A stretch of DNA of 64,000 nucleotides from assembly GCA_022836615.1 (NCBI GenBank), contig MU405282.1, positions 62,001-126,000 on the forward strand, read 5' to 3'. Shown here in pieces: positions 35,273 through 46,513 of this stretch; the first letter of the stretch is position 1; each line of letters starts with the position of its first letter. Position numbers and translations under genes: made by a program. This DNA comes from Annulohypoxylon bovei var. microspora (taxonomy: Eukaryota; Ascomycota; Sordariomycetes; Xylariales; Hypoxylaceae). The notes under the pieces are model-generated. The model worked only from the letters and a program-made list of their open reading frames with translations, was not told the origin of the DNA and did not search any database.

Positions 35273-36391
35273 ATGACTCTCCAACCAGCAGCTTCTATAA
35301 AAGCTAGTAGGGAGAAGGATTCACCTCCCGAATCAGGAGAGAAGATTCATATTGCTACTGGTAGCTCCACTTCAACAATCACAGAACCCAACGAGAAGGA
35401 TATGGAAAACGATTCGACCAAGGCCGATGCGAAATCTAAGAAGCGCAGTCTGTTTGGTTTTGGAAAGAAGAAGGTCGACCCGAAATCTGTTAATAAGTCC
35501 CCGTCCAGATCCGCTTCAGGTGTTCCGAGTCCTCCGTCCATAACAAGAGATGTCCCTCAGACGTCATCGAAACGGTCGACGACTGGCTCGCCAATTCATC
35601 CCGGTAGCCCTAATATAACGCCATCTTCACCCAGCCGGGGTCTCTACTCATCGTCGCCGAGACTGAGTTCCCCAGCTGGCTCTCAGATATTCGAGCGAGA
35701 TGTTCAAGAGAGCTCTGTCATCATACCTAACTCGCCTGCAATTCCGTCTCATATACAAACCGAAAACTACATCCCCCCCGTTCTCGACGCATCCTCCGAA
35801 GCCATCACAGACAGCCATCTAAACCCCGACTCCGTCGAGATCGTTACTCATAATGCGCACCAACCTGCAAGTGTGACAGTGACAGGTGCCTCTGCATTTG
35901 AGACCTCGTCTAATTCATGGGCTGAAGATCTTGCTGCCTTCTCCGGACTATCCGACAAGGAAGAGTCTGCCTCGAACTACGGCTCGCTCGACTCTGCCGA
36001 CGTTAGACGTCTGAGCTTTATATCATTCGCGGATGTTGTCCAGGCCGAACAGGTGCCTCCAAACAGCAGCCGGGATTCTATGCACCTAGCTGGCTTAACC
36101 TCTATTGGATCGAGAGGAGTCAACCGATCGCCGTCTCCGATAAGATCACCGGTATCCTCGCAAGGACCGGAGACATCGCCACCGAATAGCATCTCCGGAT
36201 CTATCAAGGGACTTAGCATGTCACCTATGAGGAAACCACTCGGAAGCCCAACTTCTGCGGAACACAGCCTTTCAGTTAACAGTGACCTCAACATAGAGAC
36301 CATGTCGCAAGCTCTGAGACGTACCGCTAGCACCGACCTCAGCGTTGCTCGGAGTCACCCAGTCAGCCCTATCGAGGGCCCGTCACGTTAA
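35273..36391 (+). CDS. Disordered Ser/Pro-rich fungal protein, function unknown
   Basis: A single exon of 372 codons starts at ATG 35273 and stops at TAA 36389-36391. I do not recognise a named family. The chain is dominated by Ser, Pro and Thr with many SP/TP pairs (SPSRSASG, SPNITPSSPSR, SPSPIRSP), so many proline-directed kinase sites are possible. A basic patch KKRSLFGFGKKK lies near residue 57. The most ordered-looking part is WAEDLAAFSGLSD and DVRRLSFISFADVVQAEQ at about 218-262, where RRLS is a good PKA/AGC kinase site; this block is the likely conserved core. It ends in RTASTDLSVARSHPVSP. A phosphorylated regulatory or scaffold protein is a guess from composition only. The open frame, its sense-codon composition and a well-placed start support a real gene. 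Confidence 0.72.
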   Translation: MTLQPAASIKASREKDSPPESGEKIHIATGSSTSTITEPNEKDMENDSTKADAKSKKRSLFGFGKKKVDPKSVNKSPSRSASGVPSPPSITRDVPQTSSKRSTTGSPIHPGSPNITPSSPSRGLYSSSPRLSSPAGSQIFERDVQESSVIIPNSPAIPSHIQTENYIPPVLDASSEAITDSHLNPDSVEIVTHNAHQPASVTVTGASAFETSSNSWAEDLAAFSGLSDKEESASNYGSLDSADVRRLSFISFADVVQAEQVPPNSSRDSMHLAGLTSIGSRGVNRSPSPIRSPVSSQGPETSPPNSISGSIKGLSMSPMRKPLGSPTSAEHSLSVNSDLNIETMSQALRRTASTDLSVARSHPVSPIEGPSR

Positions 36392-39300
36392 TCGAGCCAA
36401 CATATTTATTCACTTGGACATGTCTTCGCCTCGCTCGGAAGGCAGTGAACTAAGAGATTGCGACATAGTTTAAGGGGTGTGCCTCTTCTCGGGCGATACC
36501 CCCAATTTTTTGGGCGTGTTGAGTTTATGCTTCGATATTTTGGAACTGCGATAACTCATGGATACCGTTTGACACATTTTTTGTTCTTTTTGGGGGGCGG
36601 AAGGCAGAGGGAGAAACACAGAGTTTGGGCAAATGGAGTTGGCAGATATGCGGTTTAGGGAAAGGGCATGCTTTATCTTTTTTTTGCTTTCTCTGCTTCT
36701 CTCGTACGAAATCGCATGGGGGAAGGAAATACCATTCTCGATGAAATATTTTTCTCGTTGCTACGCTAGCAAGTTTTGTTGCTAGATCTTTGGGGAACGT
36801 GGCTGGCGAGATGTGGTGAGTTTATTACGGGTTTATCATTCTGGGCAGACGTGAGGAGATGGCGGCGGCGACAAGGCTCTGATTAGGTCACTTCTTATAT
36901 CCCGGCTTTATATCCCCCCAACCGAGCATTCGGCAGAAGCAGGAAGAGACGGAACGAAGGTTGTACACAGATAGGATGCCTCGTTCTAGGCTTTCTTGTG
37001 CAATATTTGCTGCCAACAGACGTTCTCGCCTCGCTTCATATCTCGAAGACTTCCTTTGTTCCCATGTGCCAGCCTTATGTGCGTGGTATGTCTACCTAGG
37101 TAACCTAGATGTCTAGGCTTCTATGTACAGATTGCGGCTCCCTTGCATGAACTCATAATGAATCCCCTATGTTTTGCCTAGGCAGGAACCGTGGAAGCCC
37201 CCAGGTCGAGCTGCCTCGCCGGCCGTATGTAAAACGAGCCCAATCACATATAACTAACTACAGCTGAGACTAAGGAGATGTAAGGGCATATAGAGAATCC
37301 TTCTACTGGTAAACTATGAAGATCATCGAACAAATTCATCTCCGGGGTACGTCAGCATTGCCTACTCGGCTAGGTAGTCGAGACGAAACTGCCGGATCGG
37401 TGAGTCCGTAACTTCATATCCTTCCTTGGGCATCAAATCGTTCATAGATTGGGTAGGCAAATCGATACATATCTGTGAATACGAATATCCAACTTGGCTA
37501 CTCTACCGTGATATATGTACGGCACGCGGACGAGGATGAGGCAACCCACAAGAGTAATTACTTAATTCGGTGTATCCTCAAATCATATTCGCCTTCATTG
37601 TCCGTCCGTTAATATTATTATAGATTACTCGGGATGTTCCAGGACTACAATACGTAATCTGTCGACAAGGCTCATATTCCTTCTTACCTTCCTAATGTGG
37701 GGGCGTTCGTTAGAAGTAGGCCGGAATACCCGTAACATTTAGTGGACTTGGTAACGGCATAACTTATGTGTGTTTCAAGCTTTTTATTTTTTCCCTCGTT
37801 CCGTACGTAGAACTTGGAAGGGCGGGATGGTTTCATGAGATGGATCATCCCCGGATCTGATGATCTTCAGCGGTCCAGTATTTTCCCCTTATTTTTCTTT
37901 TCTTCTTTACATAATAGTACTTTATTCTCCATCGATGGCTTGCTGGTGGCTGGCTGTACCTACCTACTGTTTAGTAATGCAGGACCTAGCGAAGACCGGT
38001 AGAGAATGCAGAATGGGCACGGCCTTTACTAGACTAGGTTAGGAATGGACGAGGAGGACGGCGTCGACATAGGACAGCGGGGGAGAAGGCTAAAAGACAC
38101 AGACTATCTAAGGCTTCTTTTAGCAAATACGTATTCCGTACATCATTAACAGCCCAGTTCCTGATTCCCAGGTTCCAAGCTTCGAAGTTGCATTAACTGA
38201 GCAACCTAGGGATGTGTGTTGATCAGTTGACCCCGATTTTCGTCTCTATTTAGAATACGCGGAAATCGAAGAAGCCTTGTACATATCAGCTGGGGAAAAT
38301 CAACCTTTCGACGATGCACGATGTTACCTTTGACATTAGACGATACTGCGTAGATCCTTGAACGTCCGTGCATATGTAATCACAGAAAATATAGCTTTCG
38401 GACGATCGCTGCGGAACGGACCATTTCAACTTTCTTCTGGACAGGTTTGACAGGGACCGGGGAGCGAATTGGATTTCGTATTTCCCTATCCGCCTGTAAC
38501 TAACTTTACCGTCATCCATTTTTGTACTATGCAGCAGTACTAAAAAGTCCGGAGCAACTTGGCTGCTTGGAATCGTTCGAGAAAACGAGACTGGACTTCC
38601 CTCCCATATGTAGATCTTCTTTAGGTCTTCTTAGGTCGGGCATCGATTATTAGGCAGATATCTAGGCATAGGCATTATATTGTACGAGGTCTGTTACCTG
38701 GTACCTAGCTTTGCCTGGGCATGTACGTGACATACGTGACATACATACGTGCCTAGATAGCCTAGGGGCCAAGGACTATGGTATACATAGTATACTCCGT
38801 ACATACATCACAAGTCTCGATATGAATCATATGCAAGAGTGTGCATATAGGTTTCATGGAACCGACGTAAGGGATCCGGGAAGCTGGATAGGGCGACACA
38901 AGACGGCACGTTGTGGAGGTTGCAGAGCGCAGATAGAGAGTGGTGGCATTCGCCGGTCACACCTCAAACGCGAGGCTTCAGCTCTATGATAGGTTCGTCC
39001 CGCATCAGAACGAGAAACATGCATATCTTGCCAATTTCACACCTGAGAGGGCTTGCATCCATATTGACGGGACCCGTGTTGCATTGTCTGTGACGAACAA
39101 GGCCTGTTACCCGATCAATATGGTCTCCGGACGGATTGTGCCATTGTAGGCCCGCCCGGAACCCAACCGAAAATCGAGATTCAATATAGGAAGGGTCGAT
39201 ATCATCAAGACCCTTTGAGACACATCGGTTGCCTAGGATCGCTGTCACAAATCATCTGGCCTTCCCCCACGCCCAGCTGTTATGGGAGGAACGAGGGCTT

Positions 39301-40191
39301 TTGCTTATCATGCTGAAGCCTGAAGTTCACATATGTATGTACCTATAATACATACATAGGTATCTATGTCGAGGTGTTCATCGATCGAAACGGCTACCTA
39401 AACCTATCAGAACATCAGGATACATACCTACCTACCTACTTACCTATCCATCATATTCCGCGCATCCTATCACGTCTGTCTTGTTAGCAATTGTCAGGCC
39501 ATATTAGCATGTATCTATATCACCATATACCAGGGCGCCGAGCAACCTTGGAAGTCATCACGGGTTCTCCAAGTACCGAAGGATCGTTTACCTATTGAGA
39601 GTGTCTTAATAACTTGATCTGTGGTATTGTGCTACCTCGGTTGCTAAGAAGCAATTCGATCCTTTCCTATAATATTTGATTCTATTATATAGTAGCCTCA
39701 CCGCTTGGCGGACCCCATCAATACCGATAATAATAATAAGACAGCCTGGTTACGGATGATTTGTAGGAATAACTAAGCGAGACATAACGAGTAATGACAA
39801 GTAATAATCGAATAATCGAATGAAATGAGGTTTATGTTCCGTCGTGACTGGATCCCATGTTGGCAATATGTATGTATGTAGTATGGTATGTTCAATGTTC
39901 GGCGTAATTGTTCGAGAAGAGACTACGGCGTCACTACGCTGCTACCGTACGACGCAATGCTAGTAGGTAGTGATAAGTTACATTGTACATACATGATAAA
40001 TCACAAATGTCAAATGGGCTATTAGGTTAAGCTAGCGGGGACCCGAATTAAAGACTCGACTAAAAATAATAATGGCGACTTGTTACTGCCAGACTAGTCC
40101 CGTCAAGTGCAACTTTAATAAGTCGCCTAGAGGCCAGCAATTACAGCACTTGGAATCACCCGAAGGAGCGAGAGAAGCATAGAAGCTGAAA

Positions 40192-40217
40192 TTGACTTTG
40201 ACTTTGACTTTGACTTT
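40192..40217. repeat. TTTGAC hexanucleotide tandem repeat
   Basis: About 4.3 copies of TTTGAC in a row, intergenic. Confidence 0.85.
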
Positions 40218-40360
40218 CCGTCCGTCTTTACCATGTGCACGTTTACTATGTACCTAACCTAAGGTACCTACTCGAATAACCAAAAAAGAAATCGATCCTT
40301 CTCGACCACCTCCGTTCTATTTTTCGCAACTTCAAACCGCTTCTCAGTTTGTTCTGCATA

Positions 40361-40375
40361 CACAAACATATACAC

Positions 40376-40406
<31 letters not shown>

Positions 40407-40407
40407 A
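40361..40407. repeat. CA/TACA microsatellite
   Basis: An alternating purine-pyrimidine tract of ACAC and TACACA units about 47 bases long. Such tracts are often length-variable between strains. Confidence 0.85.
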
Positions 40408-41309
40408 TACAAGTTCCAAGTTGACCGCAGCTTTGTAATTTTCCAATCTGAGACAATCATTTATAAGTGGTTTAATTAGAGCTGTTACTTACGGAAACAA
40501 GTCTTCCTTATTTGTCGTCGCACGTCTCCCCGCCAAATTACCTGACCGGTAGCTTGCCGTCTCGACCTTGAACCTGGCTCGGGGATCCAATCGTCTCACG
40601 CCAATGGTTCAGGTTGAGCAAGCGGTCCTGCAGATAATACTCCGACCTTCGCTGTGCAAATCCAGAAGCTCCAGAACAACTGCAATTGAACCCATAGAAC
40701 CCCAAGAATTAATCCAATACTATATCCACTACCCCCAAGAAATAAGCCCAAGCGTCCTATTCCCTTCCGGCATAGCCCTGACCACCTAATGAGCGAGTAG
40801 AACGCAGAACTGCGCCCTCTGCTCTGCTGTGCCCTCCTGACCGTCCTCCAATGCGAGCCGAACCCGGCAGACAGCCAATCTTGAACCACTCGATGTCTTG
40901 CCCACACCACAATTAGCATTTTCTGAAAGCTTACCGGTTCCTGTAATCCCTGGCCCTCACTATTCCACGTGCCGCATGGGTACCACTAGGCGGCGAGTCT
41001 GAGAATAGAGCACACGATATTATGATATTATCTGCAGGTGCAAGAAAAACACACACCTACCGAATCCGCTGGAAAACCTGCGTCGCGGTTCCTCGACTCG
41101 AATCTACGTAGTTCAATTTTTTTCCTGCCTATCATGCGACGACCTTCCTACCGACCTACATAGTTCGTTCCTCAACAATTACGTTATCCGTCTAGAATGC
41201 CCATCCCCCGATGGCAGCTTGTAAACGAATCTTTCTCCACCCGCCGTTTATGACAGACGACCTTTATATACACATCTGGCTCGCAGCATTTCGCTGATGA
41301 GAGAGGTGA

Positions 41310-41516
41310 ATGGCCGCGACAACAACTACGCATGCTACTACGAGACACGACATCAATACTTCTAATTTGCGCGAGGCCGACCCAGTACCCAATGCTCTAG
41401 TTCACCAGCCATGGTACATTCCAAGCAGCGTATTCGTGGTATCTCTCCGCCCCGGGAGGCGGAAGGGGACACTCGCAGTGACCATCATATCGACAACCTC
41501 GCGGACTGGTCAGTAG
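41310..41516 (+). promoter_or_regulatory. Candidate upstream ORF overlapping the RasGAP start
   Basis: An ATG at 41310 opens a 68-codon frame in a different phase that continues 105 bases past the RasGAP ATG at 41411. If this ATG is in the mRNA it would intercept scanning ribosomes and reduce RasGAP translation. Transcript start is unknown, so it could lie outside the mRNA. Confidence 0.35.
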
Positions 41517-44500
41517 CTACTGCAGGAGACACGCTGCCACACAACGCGGAATGGGCGGCAGGTGGCAATATGCGCACGCCATTCAGGTCCAATGTCAACA
41601 TGCAGAAAAACACTATACGTACGGTTACACCTGAGCCAGGCGAGAACGGCCATACCCTGGACACAAACATCGCACAGGTGGCCCGGGGTTTTGGTACCGC
41701 CTCTCCCCAGCAGAGCTCGCCTAGATCCATACCTGGCGGAGAAAGGAGAAGGCAAGGCATGGTATTTAATGATACGAGCGAATCCGTAGACAGCAGCTCC
41801 TCGAGCCCGCCCAAGCAGCCTACAAAGTCCGCTCCTCTCAGGCCACGTACCCATACCATGGATGGTGCGCTTGCGCAGCGACAACAGACCTCATCATCTC
41901 AAGCTGATAGTCGGCATAGAGTAGGATCTTTCTCTTCGTCGGGCTCTCAACCATTCCTAGACATCGAAGTGCGCCCTCCTCCGACTTTGCTAGAGTCGGT
42001 GGGTTATCCGTCGGTTGCACCAACCAGGCCTTCTCCCGATCTAAAAATTACACCATCGTCAAGCAAGGAGAAAAAGTCATCCAATAGGCGCTTAATCAAA
42101 CGTGGCTCTTCTCGACCTACATCTCCCCTAGTATCCCCGCCGCCCTCTGTAGATTCGTTGCCGCTTCCGATCCCTACAGACGATGCGAATAGGATTCTTT
42201 ACTTAATGAAAAATCTATGCGGCCGAATGAAGGGAGAAGTAGAATATCAAAACGAACCGAACGGCCCCTGGTATATTGGAACTTGTTATATTGACGAAGA
42301 TCGAGGTAGTCTACTATTTGACTCTAGTCAGAACGGGTTCCCTATTCCAGTGGTTGCCGATCTTCGTGGCTGTAGGGTTCTTCCCGCCGAGGGTCCAGCC
42401 AACAAAGGAAAATGCATAGAGATTCTAAACAATAAGATGGGAGTGGAACTTTTACTACGACCCCTTTCAGTCGAAGAATTCGATTTTTGGCTTGCCAGCT
42501 TACTTTGCTGGCAACAACTACGTCCTACCGCAGTGAGGTTCGCTAACGGCAGAGGTACAAATTCCCCCGTCTCTGGTCGAACTGAAATGAGGAGGCGAGG
42601 ATCTTCAGCCGCCAGCGGTCCATCTTCAAAAGATGCGGCCATCATCAAAGTCGGCAAGGTGATGCTGTGGGACAAAGGTACCGCTACATCGCCTCGCGCA
42701 ATAGTAAAACGGCCATCGACCCGAGATTTACGCTCAGGCTCGACATCGTGGAGGAGGGTATCCTGCATCCTACAAGATAACGGCGAATTCAAACTGATGA
42801 CCGAAAACGACGTGGCCGTACTTTCGATCATCGAATTATCACAACTATCCCGTTGTGCAATACAACAACTAGATAGATCAGTTCTGGACGAGGAATTCTG
42901 CATAGCCATCTTTCCGATCTACTCGTCCGCATCGAAGCAACTTTCGATATTCCGGCCTGTGTATCTTGCTCTAGACTCTAGGGTCCTCTTCGAAGTCTGG
43001 TTTGTGCTCCTGAGAGCATTCGCAGTTCCGGATCTATATGGGCTCGAGGCACACACAGACCAGATGATAGCGATACAGGAGTTCGATAAAGAATTTGACG
43101 GACAGCTATTCCGCTTAGAAAAGACAATTCAAATCAGGGTCACAGAAGCGAAGATAAGGAAACAGAGCCCAACCCTGGATCACTACGATCGCCATTCCAA
43201 GGAACGAGATCCCTTAATTGGAAATTACCTCGCTGAAGTCATCTTAGACAACGAAGTTCGGTCTCGGACAACAACGCAGTCCGACACAAAGAACCCATTT
43301 TGGCGAGAATTTACTCAGTTCACCGAATTACCTACTACATTACCTTATTTATCTGTTATCTTAAAACGGGTCGATGGAAATTTAGAAAGCCTTAGTCATC
43401 AAGTACAAGCGTCTTTAGGTCTTCCGAAGACTGGCAATCTAACGGAAATCCAATGCGGAGTGGTGGATATACCCCTGGATAAGTTGGATCGTGGAAAGGA
43501 TCATGAACATTGGTTCCAAGTCTGCGATGAGAAGCAAGAAAGTATTGGGAGCATGTTCGTCAAAGTTAATCATGACGAGCTTGTCGTCCTTGCAACAAAA
43601 GATTATGAGGCGCTATCAGAACTTCTACACAAATTCAGCGTCGGGTTGACAAGCCAAATAGCCTTGGCTATACCCTCCGCCATGCGACGACTTGCAGAGT
43701 TATTCTTGAACATCTTCCAGGTGTCAGGGAGCTCTAGTGAGTGGCTCATGGCCCTTGTCGAGGAAGAAATCGACGGCATTGGAAGTCAGAACAGCGTTAA
43801 AAGGTTACGCTTCAGCCGGCGATTAAAGTCAAACGAGTCCTCAAATTCTGCAAGCGACAGAGATCAGCTCGTCCGCGACATGAGATCCTTAGCCGGAGAG
43901 GCGAACCTCCTATTCCGAGGCAATACTCTGCTCACTCAAGCTCTGGAATTTCACATGCGCCGTCTAGGAAAGGAATTCCTAGAAGATATCCTAGCGGATA
44001 AGATTTTCGAGATCAACGAACTCAATCCAGACTGCGAGGTGGATCCAAGCAGAATTCAACATGTTGACGAGATGCAGTCACACTGGAGCCAGTTAATACA
44101 GTTGACGACTGAGATATGGGAGTGTATTGCCGACTCCGCGACTAAACTACCGTTTGAGCTCAGGCAAATTTTGAAATATGTTCGAGCCGTCGCTGAAGAT
44201 CGATACGGTGACTTTCTCCGCACTGTCAACTATACGAGTGTCTCGGGATTCCTCTTCCTTCGTTTTATTTGTCCCGCGATATTGAATCCAAAACTCTTTG
44301 GTCTCTTACGGGATAACCCACGACCTCGAGCCCAGCGGACGCTAACGCTTATAGCGAAAGGTCTCCAAGCTCTAGCGAATTTATCCACATTCGGCAAGAA
44401 AGAGGGTTGGATGGAGCCCATGAACAAATTTTTGGGCATCCATAGACAACCATTCAAGGACTACATCGATCAGATGTGTTCAATACCAACTGAACGTAAT

Positions 44501-45226
44501 CTTAGCAGTGTTCCCGCCTCGTACTCCACCCCCGTCACGATCCTCGGTCGCCTATCGCCAATATCTCGAGAAGGTTTCCCATCGCTGCCGTATTTGATCG
44601 ATCATCCCAGGAATTATGCAGCATTGGTTAAACTTTGGCTCGAGTCAAGTCACAAATCGAATGCTACAGATCCTTCAGATTTTGACGCAGAACTAGCGGA
44701 ATTCCACGTGATCTGCCTAGACCTGCAAAGGCGCTCTGACGAATGCCTTGCTAGGATTGAATCACTCCGTATGGCAGAGGAAGAATCGGTAGGCACGGAA
44801 GACCTAGCCGACGCCCTTGAAAAGTCGGCTCTTCTAGATACAGTCAATCTCACATATGGGAACTCGGCATCGTGGATGGAGAATGACCCGTACCGTCCGC
44901 CAGGTTCGTCTGGTAGCGAGCTGGAGAGTAGCGATCGATCAGCGTTCCAGAGTTTGAGAAGGGAGGGAAGAGCCCTTCGCCAAGTGGCAGAGAGTATAGA
45001 TATGTCAAATCCAATGGGGACAATACGAGCAAAGGCTGGACAAGTGAGGAACCCGCGAAGTTTTCTTCACGGCCTAATTAGCGGCAAGAAGGAAAAGGGG
45101 AAGGAAACGGCCGGTTCTCCGTCGACGGTGCGGGAGAAGAGTAGGGACAAGGAGGAGAAAGCTGGTAGGGGTATTCTAGGAACGTTTTCGGAAACTCGGC
45201 AGGGCGATACGAGCTCGAGGCACTAG
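41411..45226 (+). CDS. BUD2: RasGAP-domain protein with PH and C2 regions (BUD2/CLA2-like)
   Basis: One exon of 1271 codons. The first 250 residues are polar and probably disordered. A PH-like region (about 260-376; GEVEYQNEPNGPWYIGTCYI, then WLASLLCWQQL) is followed by a second PH-like region (about 413-546; WRRVSCILQDNGEFKLM, VLFEVWFVLLRAF), a C2 region (about 573-663; DPLIGNYLAEVILDN, KNPFWREF) and the RasGAP catalytic domain. The arginine-finger segment LLFRGNTLLTQALEFHM lies near residue 835 and the signature FLRFICPAILNPKLFG near 948, both intact. The C-terminus is basic. RasGAPs switch off Ras/Rap GTPases; yeast Bud2 acts on Rsr1 in polarity and bud-site choice. The order PH-C2-RasGAP and lack of IRA-type length favour Bud2 over Ira/NF1. 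In filamentous fungi the expected role is hyphal polarity, which is inference. Confidence 0.9.
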   Translation: MVHSKQRIRGISPPREAEGDTRSDHHIDNLADWSVATAGDTLPHNAEWAAGGNMRTPFRSNVNMQKNTIRTVTPEPGENGHTLDTNIAQVARGFGTASPQQSSPRSIPGGERRRQGMVFNDTSESVDSSSSSPPKQPTKSAPLRPRTHTMDGALAQRQQTSSSQADSRHRVGSFSSSGSQPFLDIEVRPPPTLLESVGYPSVAPTRPSPDLKITPSSSKEKKSSNRRLIKRGSSRPTSPLVSPPPSVDSLPLPIPTDDANRILYLMKNLCGRMKGEVEYQNEPNGPWYIGTCYIDEDRGSLLFDSSQNGFPIPVVADLRGCRVLPAEGPANKGKCIEILNNKMGVELLLRPLSVEEFDFWLASLLCWQQLRPTAVRFANGRGTNSPVSGRTEMRRRGSSAASGPSSKDAAIIKVGKVMLWDKGTATSPRAIVKRPSTRDLRSGSTSWRRVSCILQDNGEFKLMTENDVAVLSIIELSQLSRCAIQQLDRSVLDEEFCIAIFPIYSSASKQLSIFRPVYLALDSRVLFEVWFVLLRAFAVPDLYGLEAHTDQMIAIQEFDKEFDGQLFRLEKTIQIRVTEAKIRKQSPTLDHYDRHSKERDPLIGNYLAEVILDNEVRSRTTTQSDTKNPFWREFTQFTELPTTLPYLSVILKRVDGNLESLSHQVQASLGLPKTGNLTEIQCGVVDIPLDKLDRGKDHEHWFQVCDEKQESIGSMFVKVNHDELVVLATKDYEALSELLHKFSVGLTSQIALAIPSAMRRLAELFLNIFQVSGSSSEWLMALVEEEIDGIGSQNSVKRLRFSRRLKSNESSNSASDRDQLVRDMRSLAGEANLLFRGNTLLTQALEFHMRRLGKEFLEDILADKIFEINELNPDCEVDPSRIQHVDEMQSHWSQLIQLTTEIWECIADSATKLPFELRQILKYVRAVAEDRYGDFLRTVNYTSVSGFLFLRFICPAILNPKLFGLLRDNPRPRAQRTLTLIAKGLQALANLSTFGKKEGWMEPMNKFLGIHRQPFKDYIDQMCSIPTERNLSSVPASYSTPVTILGRLSPISREGFPSLPYLIDHPRNYAALVKLWLESSHKSNATDPSDFDAELAEFHVICLDLQRRSDECLARIESLRMAEEESVGTEDLADALEKSALLDTVNLTYGNSASWMENDPYRPPGSSGSELESSDRSAFQSLRREGRALRQVAESIDMSNPMGTIRAKAGQVRNPRSFLHGLISGKKEKGKETAGSPSTVREKSRDKEEKAGRGILGTFSETRQGDTSSRH

Positions 45227-46513
45227 TTATGCCTTAACTCTGCAGGGCTGTCCGCGTCCGCGAATTCACAGATCCAACTGCAACAGGGACCGAAGCGATC
45301 TGGAACCCGGTTAAGGAAACGGCTGCCACCTCAGAAAACGGAGGGGCTAGCCGGCGTCTTAGGATTGCGGCGCAGCGAGTCGGCTAAGCAACATCATCAT
45401 GCCGCCGCGTGAGAGATTTTTTTTTAGAGGCATAGACTGTGGGGGGTTAGAAGGCCGGCGGCTCCCTTCCAATAACGATATTCGGGTTCATTATTAGAAT
45501 CCGAGATTTCATCGACACATATTCCCCCCAAGGGAAGAGTTGTGTTTTTTTCTTCTATTCTGCATTTTCAAACGGGACTCCGGTAGAAGAAAAAAATCTA
45601 GGGAGGCTTTCTCGATATGATCTAGGCAAATTTTCCAAGCCTTGCTTTTATTTTTTTTTATTTTAACATTTACATTACATTACACGGCACGCGGCTTTCT
45701 AACGACATGATCATATATCATAAGATGAGGTTACATGACGGAGTGAGCAAATTTACGTATGTACTGTTTTCAAACAGATTGGGATCAGATCCTCAGATCA
45801 AGCCAGGTCAGATTCGGATCAGATAAAATGTCGGTAGAAGAACAAGTCTACAGAAATGAGAGAGTCGGGGTGAGATAGCAGGGGAAGCTAGGTAGTTTTT
45901 ACGAGATCTACCGCGCATAGCTAAGTAGCTCTCTTGTAGGGTTATGCAAATATCTACTGGTTTACCAATCTTCATATTGCTTATTCGAAGTGCTAATAAT
46001 TAACGAGATTAGATGTTTATGAAGTACATAACATCATTTCTGCGACAATATACGGAATAAAATAATGGAAGTCACGCATAGTAGGAACGATAGAACGTTC
46101 AAGTCGAGCCGCAACGCCAGCCCTATTAGGCAGTAGCTGCGACGTGATTGGTTACTTACTTCCCCTCCCTAGTTCCCGTTTGAACTGTGTAACCCCACGT
46201 ATGGGATGTTGTTGCCCCGCGATTGGAATTTCACCTAGAAGCTTCTACTGTAAGAAAAGCTTCACCTTCAGGTTCCAGTCGGCTGGGTGCAGTTACGTGG
46301 TTACATTCCAATTCAAATTCCCTCCAGCAACCACAAACGACTTCTCTTCTTTTCTATTTTTCTTTTTAAAATTCCCAACGCACAAGTGAGCATTCCCAAG
46401 AAATTCAAAACTAACCCAAATCACATCACTAACTAAACAACCTACAGCCTTACCACCCCGCTCGGCAATACCTTTTCACACACCACAGCCTCACTTACAC
46501 AAACTCGCCCGAA
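45227..46513. other. Intergenic region, RasGAP 3' side and cyclophilin-40 promoter
   Basis: No gene is seen. It contains T-rich tracts near 45418 and 45650, a GATCAG/GGTCAG-rich patch near 45780-45825, and a heat-shock-element-like palindrome at 46237-46246. Confidence 0.6.
46226..46246 (+). promoter_or_regulatory. Heat-shock-element-like sequence upstream of cyclophilin 40
   Basis: AGAAGCTTCT at 46237-46246 is a perfect nGAAnnTTCn pair, preceded by GGAATTTC with a one-base-shorter gap. It lies about 270 bases upstream of the cyclophilin start. Yeast CPR6, the Hsp90-associated homologue, is heat inducible, so an HSF site is plausible but unproven. Confidence 0.4.

Larger units (their letters stand above)
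36392..41410. other. Long gene-poor stretch (5.0 kb)
   Basis: No gene is supported. It contains a TTTGAC hexamer tract at 40192-40217, a CA-rich microsatellite at 40361-40407 and several TACCTACC/TATGTATG words (39420-39445, 39868-39885). The last kilobase is presumably the promoter and leader of the RasGAP gene. Frames around 38711-39248 and 40568-40919 overlap on both strands and look accidental. Confidence 0.6.

Noticed and set aside
38711..39248. Overlapping frames in the 5-kb gene-poor stretch
   Set aside because: Short, on both strands, no family resemblance, no promoter-like context.
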